Source: Serpentinicella alkaliphila
Lineage (GTDB): Bacteria > Bacillota > Clostridia > Peptostreptococcales > Natronincolaceae
DNA: 64,000 bases
Direction of reading: 5' to 3'
NCBI RefSeq assembly: GCF_018141405.1
Contig: NZ_CP058648.1
Span: 2,754,502-2,818,501, forward strand
The notes below the pieces were generated by a model. It saw nothing but the letters and a program-made list of their open reading frames with translations, was not told the origin of the DNA and searched no databases. Made by a program: the position numbers and the translations under genes. Positions 36,681 through 46,765 of the stretch are shown here, in pieces; the first letter of the stretch is position 1; every line of letters starts with the position of its first letter.

Positions 36681-37019
36681 TTATCTCTTTCTATTTTTTA
36701 ATAAATGTCTTCTTATTATTGCAAAATTCTCGAATAATCTCACACCAAATGCGAAAATTGCAGCATAGTACAAGGGCACTCCTAACTTATCCCCAATATA
36801 AGCTAAAAACCCTGCTAAAATTGCGTTAGCAAAAAATCCTGTAATAAAAATTTCAGAGTCAAATTTTTCTTCTAAAATTGCTCTTAAGGCCCCAAAAACT
36901 GAGTCTAAAGAGGCCAAAATCGCAACAGAAATATATAAGGAATAGGCTGCTGGATAAGTAATAGGTAAATATAAACCTAATAATACCCCAGCAATCAAAC
37001 CAATTATTGCCATTATCAT
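36681..37019 (-). CDS. sbp: Small basic protein Sbp (DUF1290)
   Basis: 112 residues from the ATG at 37017-37019 (GGGAGGG nine bases before). Three or four membrane helices; family core ILASLDSVFGALRAILEEKFDSEIF near 34-58 and AIFAFGVRLFENFAIIRRH near the end. In Firmicutes it lies between ylxW-type (DUF881) genes and ftsZ. It is probably division- or envelope-linked, with no known biochemistry. Confidence 0.92.
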   Translation of the reverse strand: MIMAIIGLIAGVLLGLYLPITYPAAYSLYISVAILASLDSVFGALRAILEEKFDSEIFITGFFANAILAGFLAYIGDKLGVPLYYAAIFAFGVRLFENFAIIRRHLLKNRKR

Positions 37020-37020
37020 T

Positions 37021-37746
37021 CTATAATCCCTCCCTCGGTGTTGCATAACTCATACTAATATCTCCTAAAAATCTAGAGATTCTTACTCTCTCGCTAACCT
37101 GTGATTCTACGACTAGTCCATAAACCTCTCTCAAGTTACGAGCATAGGCATTAGGAGCCTTTAAAGCCGCATCAAGAGTAGCCGGATCACCTATTGCCTT
37201 TATTATAAATGGTTGAGCATAGGTATAGTTATTAATAGTTATAGTAGGACCAGTACATTTTATTTCCGAGGTATTTAAAATCCTTTGACCATTTATTGAA
37301 AGGGCCTCTGCCCCTGCAACCTTTAAATCATTTAAAATAGTCAATACATCCCCATCATGTACGATTACGTCATTAGGATTTTCACCTTCGTATAAATCTC
37401 TTTCACTATCACTTAGTTTAAGAATAATTCCGGGACCTTCTAAATCTGTCATGCCCAATAAAACCTTTACATTTCTTAATTCATTTTCTACTACATCCCT
37501 GATACTACCATCTTCTTCTAATGCTTTTCTATATTCTGCTAACTTTAATTCATTTTGTCTTATTAACCTTTTAACATCTGAAATTTCCTGCCTTTCAGCA
37601 GCAACAGATTTTTGTAGATCTGTTATTGTTTTTAAAGTTACATGACCAAAATCATCCTCTACACTTCTTAGCTGCATTACTATTAAGAAGGTTAAAATAA
37701 AACATATTGCTAAGATTATTAAGTTGTTTTTCATCATTGGTTTCAT
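37021..37746 (-). CDS. DUF881 (YlxW/YlxX-type) protein, copy 1
   Basis: 241 residues from the ATG at 37744-37746 (GGAGG eight bases before). One N-terminal membrane segment (about 7-23), a coiled coil (about 28-75), then the DUF881 domain with GPGIILKLSDSE, VHDGDVLTILNDLKVAGAEALSINGQRI and PFIIKAIGDPATLDAALKAP. It faces outward. Function is unknown; it is always near sbp and ftsZ in Firmicutes. It is paralogous to the next gene upstream. Confidence 0.9.
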   Translation of the reverse strand: MKPMMKNNLIILAICFILTFLIVMQLRSVEDDFGHVTLKTITDLQKSVAAERQEISDVKRLIRQNELKLAEYRKALEEDGSIRDVVENELRNVKVLLGMTDLEGPGIILKLSDSERDLYEGENPNDVIVHDGDVLTILNDLKVAGAEALSINGQRILNTSEIKCTGPTITINNYTYAQPFIIKAIGDPATLDAALKAPNAYARNLREVYGLVVESQVSERVRISRFLGDISMSYATPREGL

Positions 37747-37765
37747 AAGCATGTCCTCCTAAACA

Positions 37766-38491
37766 TTATTGAACTGTCTCTATAGGTTTGGCATACTTAT
37801 ATTCTATAACCTTATTGTATCTTGGTACTTCTATCATATTCTCTTTCTTTATATTTACCTGTAATCCATATTGTCTCATCTCCCAAACTACATCAAAGCG
37901 CATATTCAGTGCAGCTTCTAATGTATCTGGATTACCAATTGCTTTAATAACAAAAGGTGGGTTCGTAGGCACTTGATTAATTAAAATATTATTTGACGTA
38001 TAATATACTTCCGTTGTAGCAATATATCTTTGGTCGTTAATTGAAATTGCTTCAGCACCTGAAGCATTTAATTTATTTATAAGTGATAATATAATGTCAT
38101 AATTGTACATAATAAAACTTCCCTCAGTACTTGGACTCTCGGTTGCAGGGTCTTCAACAGTTATTGTTACACCAGGTCCAACCGCAGGTTTTAATCCTGT
38201 ATACAATTGATACCTCTCTAAATCATTTTTAAGGTTTTTTATGATAAGGTTTTCATCAGACTCTGATAACTCATATTCCTTAAGTCTTCTCTCTAGATTA
38301 GTAAGTTCTTCATTTAAAAGCTCCTTTTCATTTCTTAAATTATTTAACTCTATAGCTAGCTGATGTGCTTTTTGAGTAGAAATAGTTCCTCCACCAGGGG
38401 TATTACGAACGGTTTTAAATTGCATTGATATTACTAAGCCAAGTATTCCACAAAGAATAGCTAATGCCGCTTTACCCTTAAACTCCTTCAT
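37766..38491 (-). CDS. DUF881 (YlxW/YlxX-type) protein, copy 2
   Basis: 241 residues, with the same plan as copy 1: membrane segment (about 8-24), coiled coil (about 40-90) and the DUF881 domain with GPGVTITVEDPA, YDIILSLINKLNASGAEAISINDQRYI and PPFVIKAIGNPDTLEAALNM. The two copies are clearly duplicates and are separated by 19 bases. The ATG follows AGGAGGACAAGCAA. Confidence 0.9.
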   Translation of the reverse strand: MKEFKGKAALAILCGILGLVISMQFKTVRNTPGGGTISTQKAHQLAIELNNLRNEKELLNEELTNLERRLKEYELSESDENLIIKNLKNDLERYQLYTGLKPAVGPGVTITVEDPATESPSTEGSFIMYNYDIILSLINKLNASGAEAISINDQRYIATTEVYYTSNNILINQVPTNPPFVIKAIGNPDTLEAALNMRFDVVWEMRQYGLQVNIKKENMIEVPRYNKVIEYKYAKPIETVQ

Positions 38492-38503
38492 TTGCTTGTC
38501 CTC

Positions 38504-39268
38504 CTAATTTAATTTCTCCTTTACAGAGAATGCACCTTCAAATCTCATGTCCACCACAATGTTTTTATTATTACTTGTTAATTTTGCTAATATCTCTTTT
38601 AATGAGACAACAATATATGCAGCATCACTCTCTAAGTCTATCAAGGCTTCTATTCCATTTACAATAACTAAACGAACTGTATTGTTATCTTCAATATTAA
38701 TTTCGGAAATCATATTGTTAATAGAAGCAACCTTTGCTGCCTCCAGTATCTTTATAACCGACTCTAGTTTTTCATTATTTTGTGATACTATTCTTTGACC
38801 TACAGATATATTTAATATTTCAGACCCATTGATTAAAACTAGGTCCTTATGAATGTATTCATCAAAGACATCTATAACATTTAACTTATAATCTATATAG
38901 ATGTATCTACCCATATAGGGTATTATAGCATACTTTTCCCGTTCTTTAATACTTATATTAATGCTGCCGGGGAGCTTCTTAGTAACTTCAGCACTTTCTA
39001 TATATGAATGCTTTTCTATGTTAAATTTTATTTCCTCTAAATTATACTGAAATATATTTCTATTATAAATAAGGCCAGATACATCAATTACTGCATCATA
39101 GGCTACATCACTGTTACCAGTTACATTAATTTTCTTTAAGGTAAATAAATCAGAATTTATAATATAGTAGATAGATAATAAAAAAAACACAAGTAATAAT
39201 AGTGCTAAAGTAACAATTTTACGAGCCTTCATTAATCTGTTTCTTTTTTCTCTTATGTTTTGTTTCAT
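38504..39268 (-). CDS. ftsQ: FtsQ/DivIB cell-division protein
   Basis: Bitopic division protein that links FtsL and FtsB-type partners, 254 residues. Basic N-terminus, membrane segment (about 17-36), POTRA domain (LKKINVTGNSDVAYDAVIDVS, about 43-115) with GSINISIKEREKYAII, and the FtsQ/DivIB beta domain with EINIEDNNTVRLVIVNG. It is placed after murA in the cluster. Confidence 0.9.
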   Translation of the reverse strand: MKQNIREKRNRLMKARKIVTLALLLLVFFLLSIYYIINSDLFTLKKINVTGNSDVAYDAVIDVSGLIYNRNIFQYNLEEIKFNIEKHSYIESAEVTKKLPGSINISIKEREKYAIIPYMGRYIYIDYKLNVIDVFDEYIHKDLVLINGSEILNISVGQRIVSQNNEKLESVIKILEAAKVASINNMISEINIEDNNTVRLVIVNGIEALIDLESDAAYIVVSLKEILAKLTSNNKNIVVDMRFEGAFSVKEKLN

Positions 39269-39311
39269 ATTGTTCCTACCTTTACTATAGCTTGTCTATT
39301 TCTCGTATAAT

Positions 39312-39336
39312 TAAGCGCAGCTTTTCAGCTGCATTA
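39312..39336 (-). other. Hairpin between murA and ftsQ neighbourhood
   Basis: TTAAGCGCAGCT / AGCTGCATTAA forms a stem with one mismatch, between the murA stop and ftsQ start. It lacks a T run, so it may be an mRNA-processing or attenuating hairpin rather than a full terminator. Confidence 0.45.
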
Positions 39337-39371
39337 ATTATATTATATAGTAATGTTATACGGAAAAAAAG

Positions 39372-40622
39372 TTATTGTTTCTTTATGTCCGCCCCTAATT
39401 TTACTAAAAGTCCGTCTATGTTATCGTACCCTCTATCAATATGATGGGTATTCTCAATTAATGTAGTTCCTTCCGCCGCTAGACCTGCGATTATTAGGGC
39501 TGCACCACCTCGTAAATCATGGGCAGCTACTGTTGCTCCACTTAGTTTATCAACACCCTTAACTATTGCAACCCTACCATCTATTTTTATATTAGCTCCC
39601 ATTCTTGTCAGCTCATAAGCATGCTTATACCTATTTTCAAAGATATTCTCAGTAAATATGGTAATACCGTCACTTAAGGCCATTAATGATAATATTTGGG
39701 ATTGCATATCCGTAGGAAAACCTGGATAGGGCATAGTTTTAATTGATTCAATAGCCTTAATTTTATTCGGAGCATTTAACCTTATACTATTTTTATAAAT
39801 GGATATAGTACATCCAGCCTCTTTGAGCTTAAACAATATAGACTGTAAATGCTCAGGAATAACATTGTTTAGAACTATTTCCCCTTTAGTTATTGCTGCT
39901 GCTGCTAAAAAAGTCCCAGCAACTATTCTATCAGGTATTATTTGGTGTTCTACATCTTTTAATTTTTTTACACCTTCAATTCTAATAGTGGCGCTACCTG
40001 CCCCTGTGACTTTTCCGCCTACCCTATTGATAAAATTCTGCAAATCTCTTATTTCTGGTTCCCTTGCTGCATTTCTAATTGTTGTAGTCCCTTCTGCAAA
40101 AACTGCAGCCAGCATTATATTTTCTGTTGCACCAACACTAGGGAAGTCTAATTGTATTTCAGTACCCTTCATTTTTTTTGCATCACAAATTAGGAAGCCG
40201 TGCTCTTCCTTTATGACTGCTCCCATTTCCCTAAGGGCTTTAAGGTGGAGATCAATTGGTCTTGGTCCTAATTCACAGCCTCCAGGATAACTTATTCTTA
40301 CCTGACCACATCTTGCTAGCATTGAACCAAGTACTATTATTGAAGATCTCATTTCCCTTACTAAATATTCTGGGATCTCATAGTTATTTAGTCCAGATGA
40401 GTCCACAATTACTGTACTACCTTCCTTTTTAACCGAACACCCTACTGCAACTAAAATTTTTATCATTATTGATACATCTGATAAATTTGGAATATTATGA
40501 ATGACATTCATTCCACCATTTAAAACAGTTGCAGCTAAAATAGGTAAAACTGAGTTTTTTGCTCCGCTTACATCAACTTCCCCTGCTAACTTATTACCAC
40601 CTCTAACTATAAGTTTACCCAC
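39372..40622 (-). CDS. murA: UDP-N-acetylglucosamine 1-carboxyvinyltransferase
   Basis: First committed step of peptidoglycan synthesis: adds enolpyruvate from PEP to UDP-GlcNAc. 416 residues. The catalytic, fosfomycin-target cysteine is Cys116 in SYPGGCELGPRP; the N-terminal VSGAKNSVLPILAA and PYPGFPTDMQSQ are conserved. The start is GTG (40620-40622) with GGAGGTG in front. A 147-base gap upstream with a TTGCAA, 17 bases, TTTTAT candidate suggests its own promoter. Confidence 0.97.
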   Translation of the reverse strand: MGKLIVRGGNKLAGEVDVSGAKNSVLPILAATVLNGGMNVIHNIPNLSDVSIMIKILVAVGCSVKKEGSTVIVDSSGLNNYEIPEYLVREMRSSIIVLGSMLARCGQVRISYPGGCELGPRPIDLHLKALREMGAVIKEEHGFLICDAKKMKGTEIQLDFPSVGATENIMLAAVFAEGTTTIRNAAREPEIRDLQNFINRVGGKVTGAGSATIRIEGVKKLKDVEHQIIPDRIVAGTFLAAAAITKGEIVLNNVIPEHLQSILFKLKEAGCTISIYKNSIRLNAPNKIKAIESIKTMPYPGFPTDMQSQILSLMALSDGITIFTENIFENRYKHAYELTRMGANIKIDGRVAIVKGVDKLSGATVAAHDLRGGAALIIAGLAAEGTTLIENTHHIDRGYDNIDGLLVKLGADIKKQ

Positions 40623-40769
40623 TTATTAGTCACCTCCAGAACTATACCTATTATGATAATTATATATTAAAGAATAAAATAATTATTAATTTTGGGTTGC
40701 AAACATATGTATATGAAAAAGGTATATAATCATACTATGCAGAAGTTCTAGAGGTGTTCCTGTTTAGTT

Positions 40770-41858
40770 TTAACCCTTTATTAACCTTGTCATTTCGGAG
40801 TAAATAATCTCTAAAGCATTGACTTTCGCAGCATTACTACTCTTAATTTCCATTTCCTTAAGCTTCGTCTTGTTGGTTAATAGGCTTTCAACTTTTTCGG
40901 ATAATAATTTAGGATTTAAATCCTTCTCCTTTATGGTAATAGCAGCCCCTTGGGCTTCAAGAGCTTTTGCATTGTACTCCTGATGATTCTCTGCAGTATA
41001 CGCCTTAGGAATTAATATTGACGGCTTCCCTAGGGCTGTAATTTCTGAAATTGATATAGCCCCGGCACTACAAACTATAATATCACAGGCCTTTAGAGCT
41101 AAAGGCATATCATCTAAATATGGTTTAATTGAAACTAAATCCGAAGTTTTATTACCTATTCTATTTATCACATCATTATAATGACCCTTACCTGTAACTA
41201 AAAGTATTTGATAGCTATTTTTGTTATTTTTAATTAATTCGATTGCTGCATTATTTATGGATAAAGAGCCCCCACTGCCCCCAACAATTAAAATTAAAGG
41301 CAAATCACTCTTCTTATATTTTAAATTTGCTTTAGCTAAATCAACCTTTAGAAAGTCTTCTCTTATAGGATTACCTGATACAAATATTTTTCCTTTTTCT
41401 TTAAAATATTTTTTAGCCTCGTCAAAGCTAATTGCGATTCTATCAACATATTTTCCTAGAATTTTATTTGTTAAGCCTGGGTATACATTCTGTTCATGTA
41501 TAAGAGTTCTAATGCCCATCTTACTTGCAATAAATAATACGGGACCGCAAACAAACCCACCGGTTCCTATAACTATATCCGGGTTAAATTTCTTAATTAT
41601 TCCCCTTGCTTCAAATAGGCCTTTCATTAGCATTGCGGCACTCTTTATATTATGAATAGAAATTTTTCGTTTTAAGTAACTTACTGTAATAGTTTCAAGC
41701 TTATATCCGGCCTTTGGTACAACATCAGCCTCCAGTCCCTTCTCAGTTCCAATGAAGAGTATTTCAGCCTTTGGATTTTCTTTTTTTATTTTGTCTGCAA
41801 TAGCAATAGCAGGGTATATATGGCCACCGGTTCCCCCGCCACTAATAATAACCTTCAT
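40770..41858 (-). CDS. murG: MurG, lipid II-forming GlcNAc transferase
   Basis: Adds GlcNAc to lipid I at the inner membrane face. 362 residues, GT-B fold. ISGGGTGGHIYPAIAIA is at about 5-21, the second glycine-rich loop GGSGGSLSINNA near 193-204, and the UDP-sugar site CSAGAISISEITALGKPSILIPKAYTAENHQEYNA near 262-296. The ftsW stop... gene order is ftsW then murG with 5 bases between. Confidence 0.97.
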   Translation of the reverse strand: MKVIISGGGTGGHIYPAIAIADKIKKENPKAEILFIGTEKGLEADVVPKAGYKLETITVSYLKRKISIHNIKSAAMLMKGLFEARGIIKKFNPDIVIGTGGFVCGPVLFIASKMGIRTLIHEQNVYPGLTNKILGKYVDRIAISFDEAKKYFKEKGKIFVSGNPIREDFLKVDLAKANLKYKKSDLPLILIVGGSGGSLSINNAAIELIKNNKNSYQILLVTGKGHYNDVINRIGNKTSDLVSIKPYLDDMPLALKACDIIVCSAGAISISEITALGKPSILIPKAYTAENHQEYNAKALEAQGAAITIKEKDLNPKLLSEKVESLLTNKTKLKEMEIKSSNAAKVNALEIIYSEMTRLIKG

Positions 41859-41863
41859 TTATT

Positions 41864-42982
41864 TCAACTCCTATCAAGTTTTGAATGCCTCGAAATGTTT
41901 AACAAAATCCCCATACATGCCATAGTTATCACTAAAGATGTTCCCCCATAGCTTATAAAAGGCAATGGCATTCCGGTAACAGGCATTGATGATGTTGCAA
42001 CTGCTATATTAATCATAACTTGAACCGTTATCATAGAAATAATTCCTGAAGCCATTAAACAGCCCAGCAAATCCGGTGCATTAATAGCTACTCTTATTCC
42101 TCTCCATATTAGAATTACAAATAGCAGAATAATAAATACCCCCCCAATGAACCCTAACTCCTCACTAATGATAGCAAAAATAAAGTCATTTTGGGGCTCT
42201 GGTAAATAGAAATGCTTTTGTATGCTTTTTCCAAGTCCTTTTCCAAAAAGTCCACCTGAGCCTATAGCAAGTAAAGATTGTACCGCTTGGAATCCACTAT
42301 CTGATGGATCAGCCCATGGGTCTAGGAAGGCAGTTATCCTTCTAGCCTTATATCCTTTTCCTGAAATAAATATATATGTTATCATACTGGCTAATCCACT
42401 AGCTCCCATAGCTATTAATGCTATAAAGTGAGATAGCTTTATACCACCAACAAAAACCATTGAAATAATTACAACACAGACAACAAAAGCGGTACTAAAA
42501 TCTGGCTGCAAATAAATTAAACCAAATATTATCCCGCATAAAGTTAAATAAGGTAACAATCCATAAGTAAAAGTCTGTATCTTTTCTTTTTTTCGTACAA
42601 TACTTGTCGGAACAAATATTATTACAGCAAACTTTGCAATTTCCGAGGGCATAACTGTAAGGGAGCCAACACCAAGCCATCTAGAAGCGCCATTTATGTT
42701 TATTCCTAATGGAGTTAAAACTAAAATAAGTGTAGTAAGAGCCCCTAAAAGTAAGATATTTGCATATCTCTGTAGAGTCCAGTACTTTATTCTCGCAAAT
42801 ACCCACATTGCTATGCTACCTACAACAGCCCAAACCAAAAGCCTTTTCAGAAAAAAAAACGGGTCACCTTTAGTACCTAAGGAATAGGAATAGCTTGAGC
42901 TAAAAACCATTATAATTCCAATAACTACCAAAAGAGCTACAGTTATTATTATAGTTATATCATATGAATTTTTTCCTTTCAA
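41864..42982 (-). CDS. ftsW: SEDS glycosyltransferase FtsW/SpoVE
   Basis: Polymerises lipid II at the septum together with the class B penicillin-binding protein. 372 residues, about ten membrane helices. SEDS features are GASRWLGVGSLTVMPSEIAKFA near 95-116, the extracytoplasmic LAIGSGGLFGKGLGKSIQKHFYLPEPQNDFIFAIISEELGF region (catalytic aspartate in the family) and PLPFISYGGTSL near the end. It starts with TTG (42980-42982), GGGGG eight bases before. FtsW and SpoVE cannot be separated by sequence alone. Confidence 0.94.
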   Translation of the reverse strand: MKGKNSYDITIIITVALLVVIGIIMVFSSSYSYSLGTKGDPFFFLKRLLVWAVVGSIAMWVFARIKYWTLQRYANILLLGALTTLILVLTPLGININGASRWLGVGSLTVMPSEIAKFAVIIFVPTSIVRKKEKIQTFTYGLLPYLTLCGIIFGLIYLQPDFSTAFVVCVVIISMVFVGGIKLSHFIALIAMGASGLASMITYIFISGKGYKARRITAFLDPWADPSDSGFQAVQSLLAIGSGGLFGKGLGKSIQKHFYLPEPQNDFIFAIISEELGFIGGVFIILLFVILIWRGIRVAINAPDLLGCLMASGIISMITVQVMINIAVATSSMPVTGMPLPFISYGGTSLVITMACMGILLNISRHSKLDRS

Positions 42983-42987
42983 AATCT

Positions 42988-44349
42988 TTACCCCCTTAAA
43001 TTTGCAACAAGGTTGATAAATTCCTTACCTCTTTCTTCAAAATTCTTATACATATCCCAACTTGCACAGGCAGGTGATAATAAAATTGAGTCACCATCAT
43101 TTGAGATTTTATATGCACCCATTACTGCTTCTTTTAAATTAGTCACTTTGAATATAGAATTAAATCCATATTTACGTCCAGAGTCTAATATTTTAGATGC
43201 AGTCTCACCATACACAAACATACTCTTAACTTTATTATGTAAGCCTTCAAATAATAGGTCAAACTCATCACCCTTATCCATTCCACCTGCTAAAAGAATA
43301 ATTGGTGCTTCAACTGATTCTATTGCTTTTATAGTTGAGTTTATATTAGTTGCCTTAGAGTCGTTATAAAAACTTACTCCATTTATTGAATCAACATACT
43401 GAATTCTATGCTCAACGCCTTTAAAGGCCTTTAATGTTTCTCTTATAGTCTCAACTGATATTCCACTATAGTAGCTCATAGTTGTAGCTGCAAGGGCATT
43501 TTCTACATTATGCATACCTGGAATTCTTATATCTTTAATATGTATTACTTCAATTTCATTTTCATTTTCTTTAATAATAATATTATTATCCTTAACAAAT
43601 ACCCCTCTTTGCAACTCAGAGATTCGGCTAAAATAAATAACATTATTCAAATCCTTACTTTTATCATAAGTAATATCGTTATCATAATTTATAATTGCAT
43701 AATCCCTTTGGTTTTGGTTTTTAAATATACTAAACTTTATATCAGCATAGTTTTCCATATTGCCATGTCGATTCAAATGGTCCGGTGTTATATTCAAAAC
43801 CGTAGCTATATGAGGATGAAAATAAACACAGCTCTCTAACTGAAAGGAACTGATTTCCATAATAATATAATCATCTTCTTTAGTTTCTAAGGCTTTAGAA
43901 ATAGCCGCCACACCAATATTACCAACTACATGAGTGTTTCTATTGGCATTTTTAAATATTTCTCCCATTAATGCTGTTGTAGTTGTTTTTCCATTTGTTC
44001 CTGTTATGGCAATAATTGTACCTCTTGATAACCTATATGCCAACTCTATTTCCCCAATAAGCTCAATTCCAGCCTTTTGAATTTCTTTAACAAAGGGTAT
44101 TGTTAAAGGGATTCCCGGGGAAATTATTGCTAGATCGATTTTACCAAGTTCCTCTATATTATCTGGGTGTTTTCCCAGGTAATAATTAACATCTATACCA
44201 TGAAGCTCTGCTATACTATCCTTTAAATCCTCTTCAGTACGCAAATCGTTAACAATAATACTTGCACCTAAAGTATTAAGTACTTTAACTAATGGTATCC
44301 CTGTAACAGCAAATCCTATTACTAAAACTTTTTTATTTTTTAGTTCCAA
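42988..44349 (-). CDS. murD: UDP-MurNAc-L-alanine:D-glutamate ligase
   Basis: Adds D-Glu to the stem peptide. 453 residues from the TTG at 44347-44349 (AGGTG six bases before); the GTG three codons earlier is inside that site. Mur-ligase motifs are ITGTNGKTTT (ATP loop) near 112-121, LNITPDHLNRH near 185-195 and FYNDSKATN near 315-323. Confidence 0.96.
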   Translation of the reverse strand: MELKNKKVLVIGFAVTGIPLVKVLNTLGASIIVNDLRTEEDLKDSIAELHGIDVNYYLGKHPDNIEELGKIDLAIISPGIPLTIPFVKEIQKAGIELIGEIELAYRLSRGTIIAITGTNGKTTTTALMGEIFKNANRNTHVVGNIGVAAISKALETKEDDYIIMEISSFQLESCVYFHPHIATVLNITPDHLNRHGNMENYADIKFSIFKNQNQRDYAIINYDNDITYDKSKDLNNVIYFSRISELQRGVFVKDNNIIIKENENEIEVIHIKDIRIPGMHNVENALAATTMSYYSGISVETIRETLKAFKGVEHRIQYVDSINGVSFYNDSKATNINSTIKAIESVEAPIILLAGGMDKGDEFDLLFEGLHNKVKSMFVYGETASKILDSGRKYGFNSIFKVTNLKEAVMGAYKISNDGDSILLSPACASWDMYKNFEERGKEFINLVANLRG

Positions 44350-44365
44350 TGTTAACACCTACTTT

Positions 44366-45367
44366 CTAAAATACTCCTATAGCACCTATAAGACATAAAA
44401 TCACAGTTGATATCCAAAATACAGTTACTACCTTTGTTTCTTTCCAACCAGATAGTTCAAAATGGTGATGTAATGGAGTCATTTTAAAAACCCTTTTACC
44501 CGTTGATTTAAAGGATATTACCTGAATAATAACAGATAGAGTTTCTATAAAAAATATTCCTGCTACAACTGGTATAATTAATGCAACATTCATAAGGACT
44601 GCAATCGTTGCAATAGCACCTCCAAGGGCTAAAGAGCCCGTGTCTCCCATAAATACCTTAGCAGGATGGCTATTAAACCTTAAAAATCCTAGACAAGCCC
44701 CTACAATAGCACTTGAAAATATTGCAAGACTATTACTTCCGTAATTCATAGCAAGTAGACTAAAAAACGCGGCTACTATTAAAGTTACACCTGCTGCTAA
44801 ACCATCTAGTCCATCAGTTAAATTCGCACTGTTAACTGTTGCTACAACAACAAAAATTATAAATGGTACATAAAATCTACCTATATCTAAGTATTCTGGT
44901 ATAACAAAATTACCTATTTGTAAACTACCATTAATAAATGGAACAATTATTTTTGTGCCTAAGGCCGTATGTGACTGTGACATATGGTACCATGCTATTA
45001 AAACTGCTACAGTTGTTTGTAAAATTAACTTCTGATATGCCCTTAACCCTAAGTTTCTCTTCATTACAACTTTTATAAAATCATCTATAAATCCAATTAA
45101 CCCAAAGGCTAAAGTTGCTATTAGTGCTACCCACAAATCATTATCTATAATTCCTGAAGATAGAGAGGTTATAAATATAGATGTTATTATTATTATTCCA
45201 CCAATCGTAGGAGTTCCGCTTTTTGTTTTATGACTTTCAGGCCCTTCCTCTCTAATAGTTTGGCCTGCTTTTAATCTTTTTAAAAAAGGTATTATTAATG
45301 GGCCTAATATAAGTGTAATTACAAACCCTATAATAATTGTATATATAATCTGTTTCTGGTGAATCAT
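44366..45367 (-). CDS. mraY: Phospho-MurNAc-pentapeptide transferase MraY
   Basis: Makes lipid I on undecaprenyl phosphate. 333 residues, ten membrane helices. Conserved aspartate motifs are FIDDFIKV near 88-95, NLTDGLDGLAAG near 178-189, FMGDTGSLALGG near 233-244, and the HHHFEL histidines in the last cytoplasmic loop. Confidence 0.97.
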   Translation of the reverse strand: MIHQKQIIYTIIIGFVITLILGPLIIPFLKRLKAGQTIREEGPESHKTKSGTPTIGGIIIITSIFITSLSSGIIDNDLWVALIATLAFGLIGFIDDFIKVVMKRNLGLRAYQKLILQTTVAVLIAWYHMSQSHTALGTKIIVPFINGSLQIGNFVIPEYLDIGRFYVPFIIFVVVATVNSANLTDGLDGLAAGVTLIVAAFFSLLAMNYGSNSLAIFSSAIVGACLGFLRFNSHPAKVFMGDTGSLALGGAIATIAVLMNVALIIPVVAGIFFIETLSVIIQVISFKSTGKRVFKMTPLHHHFELSGWKETKVVTVFWISTVILCLIGAIGVF

Positions 45368-45370
45368 ATT

Positions 45371-46765
45371 CTAGCTCCTCTCTTGTATCTCCGTAGCAAT
45401 TTCGTCCATTTTCATACCTCTAGAACCTTTTAACAGAACTATATCACCTTTGGAGACTATTTGTAAAACTGTTTTTAAAGCCTCCTCGTTATTTTGAGCT
45501 TTATAAACATTGTTATGTAGCATACCCTTGTCTAAAGCTTCCTCAGCAATCCATTCTGCAAAATTGCCAACCGTAATTAAATAGTCTATATTATTTGTTA
45601 CAGCTGCCTCTCCGACTAGTCGATGGCCGTACTCTGAATGTTCTCCCATTTCAAACATATTTCCTAATATAGCAATTTTTTTATTTCCATCCATATTAGA
45701 TAACACCTTCAATGCTGCAGTCATAGAATCAGGACTTGCATTATATGCATCATTAATCAATGTAAAATCCTTTAGTTTAACAATCTCTAAGCGCATTTTA
45801 GAAGGTTTAAACTGCCTAAAGGACTCGTCTATTTCTTCTGGGGTCATATTGAAATGTGTACCTACCCAAATAGCAAATAAAGCATTGTATACATTATGTA
45901 GTCCTGGTTGATCTAAATTAAAAGTATAAAGTTTATTATTTATTTTCACATCAAAAACATAACCCTTATCCTTTAAATCTTTAATATTTTCTGCATAAAG
46001 GTCATTATCTTCAGATAAGCCTATAGAGACTTTATTAAAAGTATGTTCTGATTCCTTTGCTTTTTTTAGAAATTTGTCATCACCATTTAGCAATAGAAAA
46101 TTATCCTCATTTAGAAAGTTTGAGATTTCCATCTTTGCCTTGAAAATATTCTCTTGACTACCTAGATGTTCTATATGTGATAAACCAATATTAGTAATAA
46201 TTGCAATTTCAGGTCTTGCGATTTCCGCTAAATCTGATATTTCCCCTAAACCAGACATACCCATTTCAACTACACAGGCTTCATGATTCTCCTCTAAGTT
46301 AAAGATAGTTAAAGGTAACCCTATTTGGTTATTTAGATTTCCTATATTTTTTAATGTATTATATTTATAAGAAAGTACGTGACTGACCATATCTTTTGTA
46401 GTTGTTTTTCCAGTACTTCCTGTTATTCCAATGAATGGTATTGTAAATAAATTTCTATAATACTTACTTAAATTTTGAAGCGCTTCTAAGGTATTATCAA
46501 CCTCAATAAAAGAAACTTTATCATTTGTATTTTTGTTGATAGAAAAATTAGAACCTTGAAATAGAACTGCACTGGCACCTTTTTCTATTGCTGTTTCAAT
46601 ATAGTTATGACCATCAAAGTTTTCTCCTATTAAAGGTATAAATAAGTCTCCATTTTTAGTAGTCCTAGAATCTGTTGATACTCCAAAAACTCCATCTATT
46701 AAACCCTTTTGTACAATCTTTCCTCCGCAGGCCTTTGCAACTATTTCTAGTGCCTGTTTTATCAT
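45371..46765 (-). CDS. murF: UDP-MurNAc-tripeptide:D-Ala-D-Ala ligase
   Basis: Adds D-Ala-D-Ala to complete the pentapeptide. 464 residues. ITGSTGKTTTKDM near 112-124 (ATP loop), MGMSGLGEI, NDAYNASPDSM near 340-350. Its ATG overlaps the murE stop (ATGA), so the two are translationally coupled. Confidence 0.97.
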   Translation of the reverse strand: MIKQALEIVAKACGGKIVQKGLIDGVFGVSTDSRTTKNGDLFIPLIGENFDGHNYIETAIEKGASAVLFQGSNFSINKNTNDKVSFIEVDNTLEALQNLSKYYRNLFTIPFIGITGSTGKTTTKDMVSHVLSYKYNTLKNIGNLNNQIGLPLTIFNLEENHEACVVEMGMSGLGEISDLAEIARPEIAIITNIGLSHIEHLGSQENIFKAKMEISNFLNEDNFLLLNGDDKFLKKAKESEHTFNKVSIGLSEDNDLYAENIKDLKDKGYVFDVKINNKLYTFNLDQPGLHNVYNALFAIWVGTHFNMTPEEIDESFRQFKPSKMRLEIVKLKDFTLINDAYNASPDSMTAALKVLSNMDGNKKIAILGNMFEMGEHSEYGHRLVGEAAVTNNIDYLITVGNFAEWIAEEALDKGMLHNNVYKAQNNEEALKTVLQIVSKGDIVLLKGSRGMKMDEIATEIQERS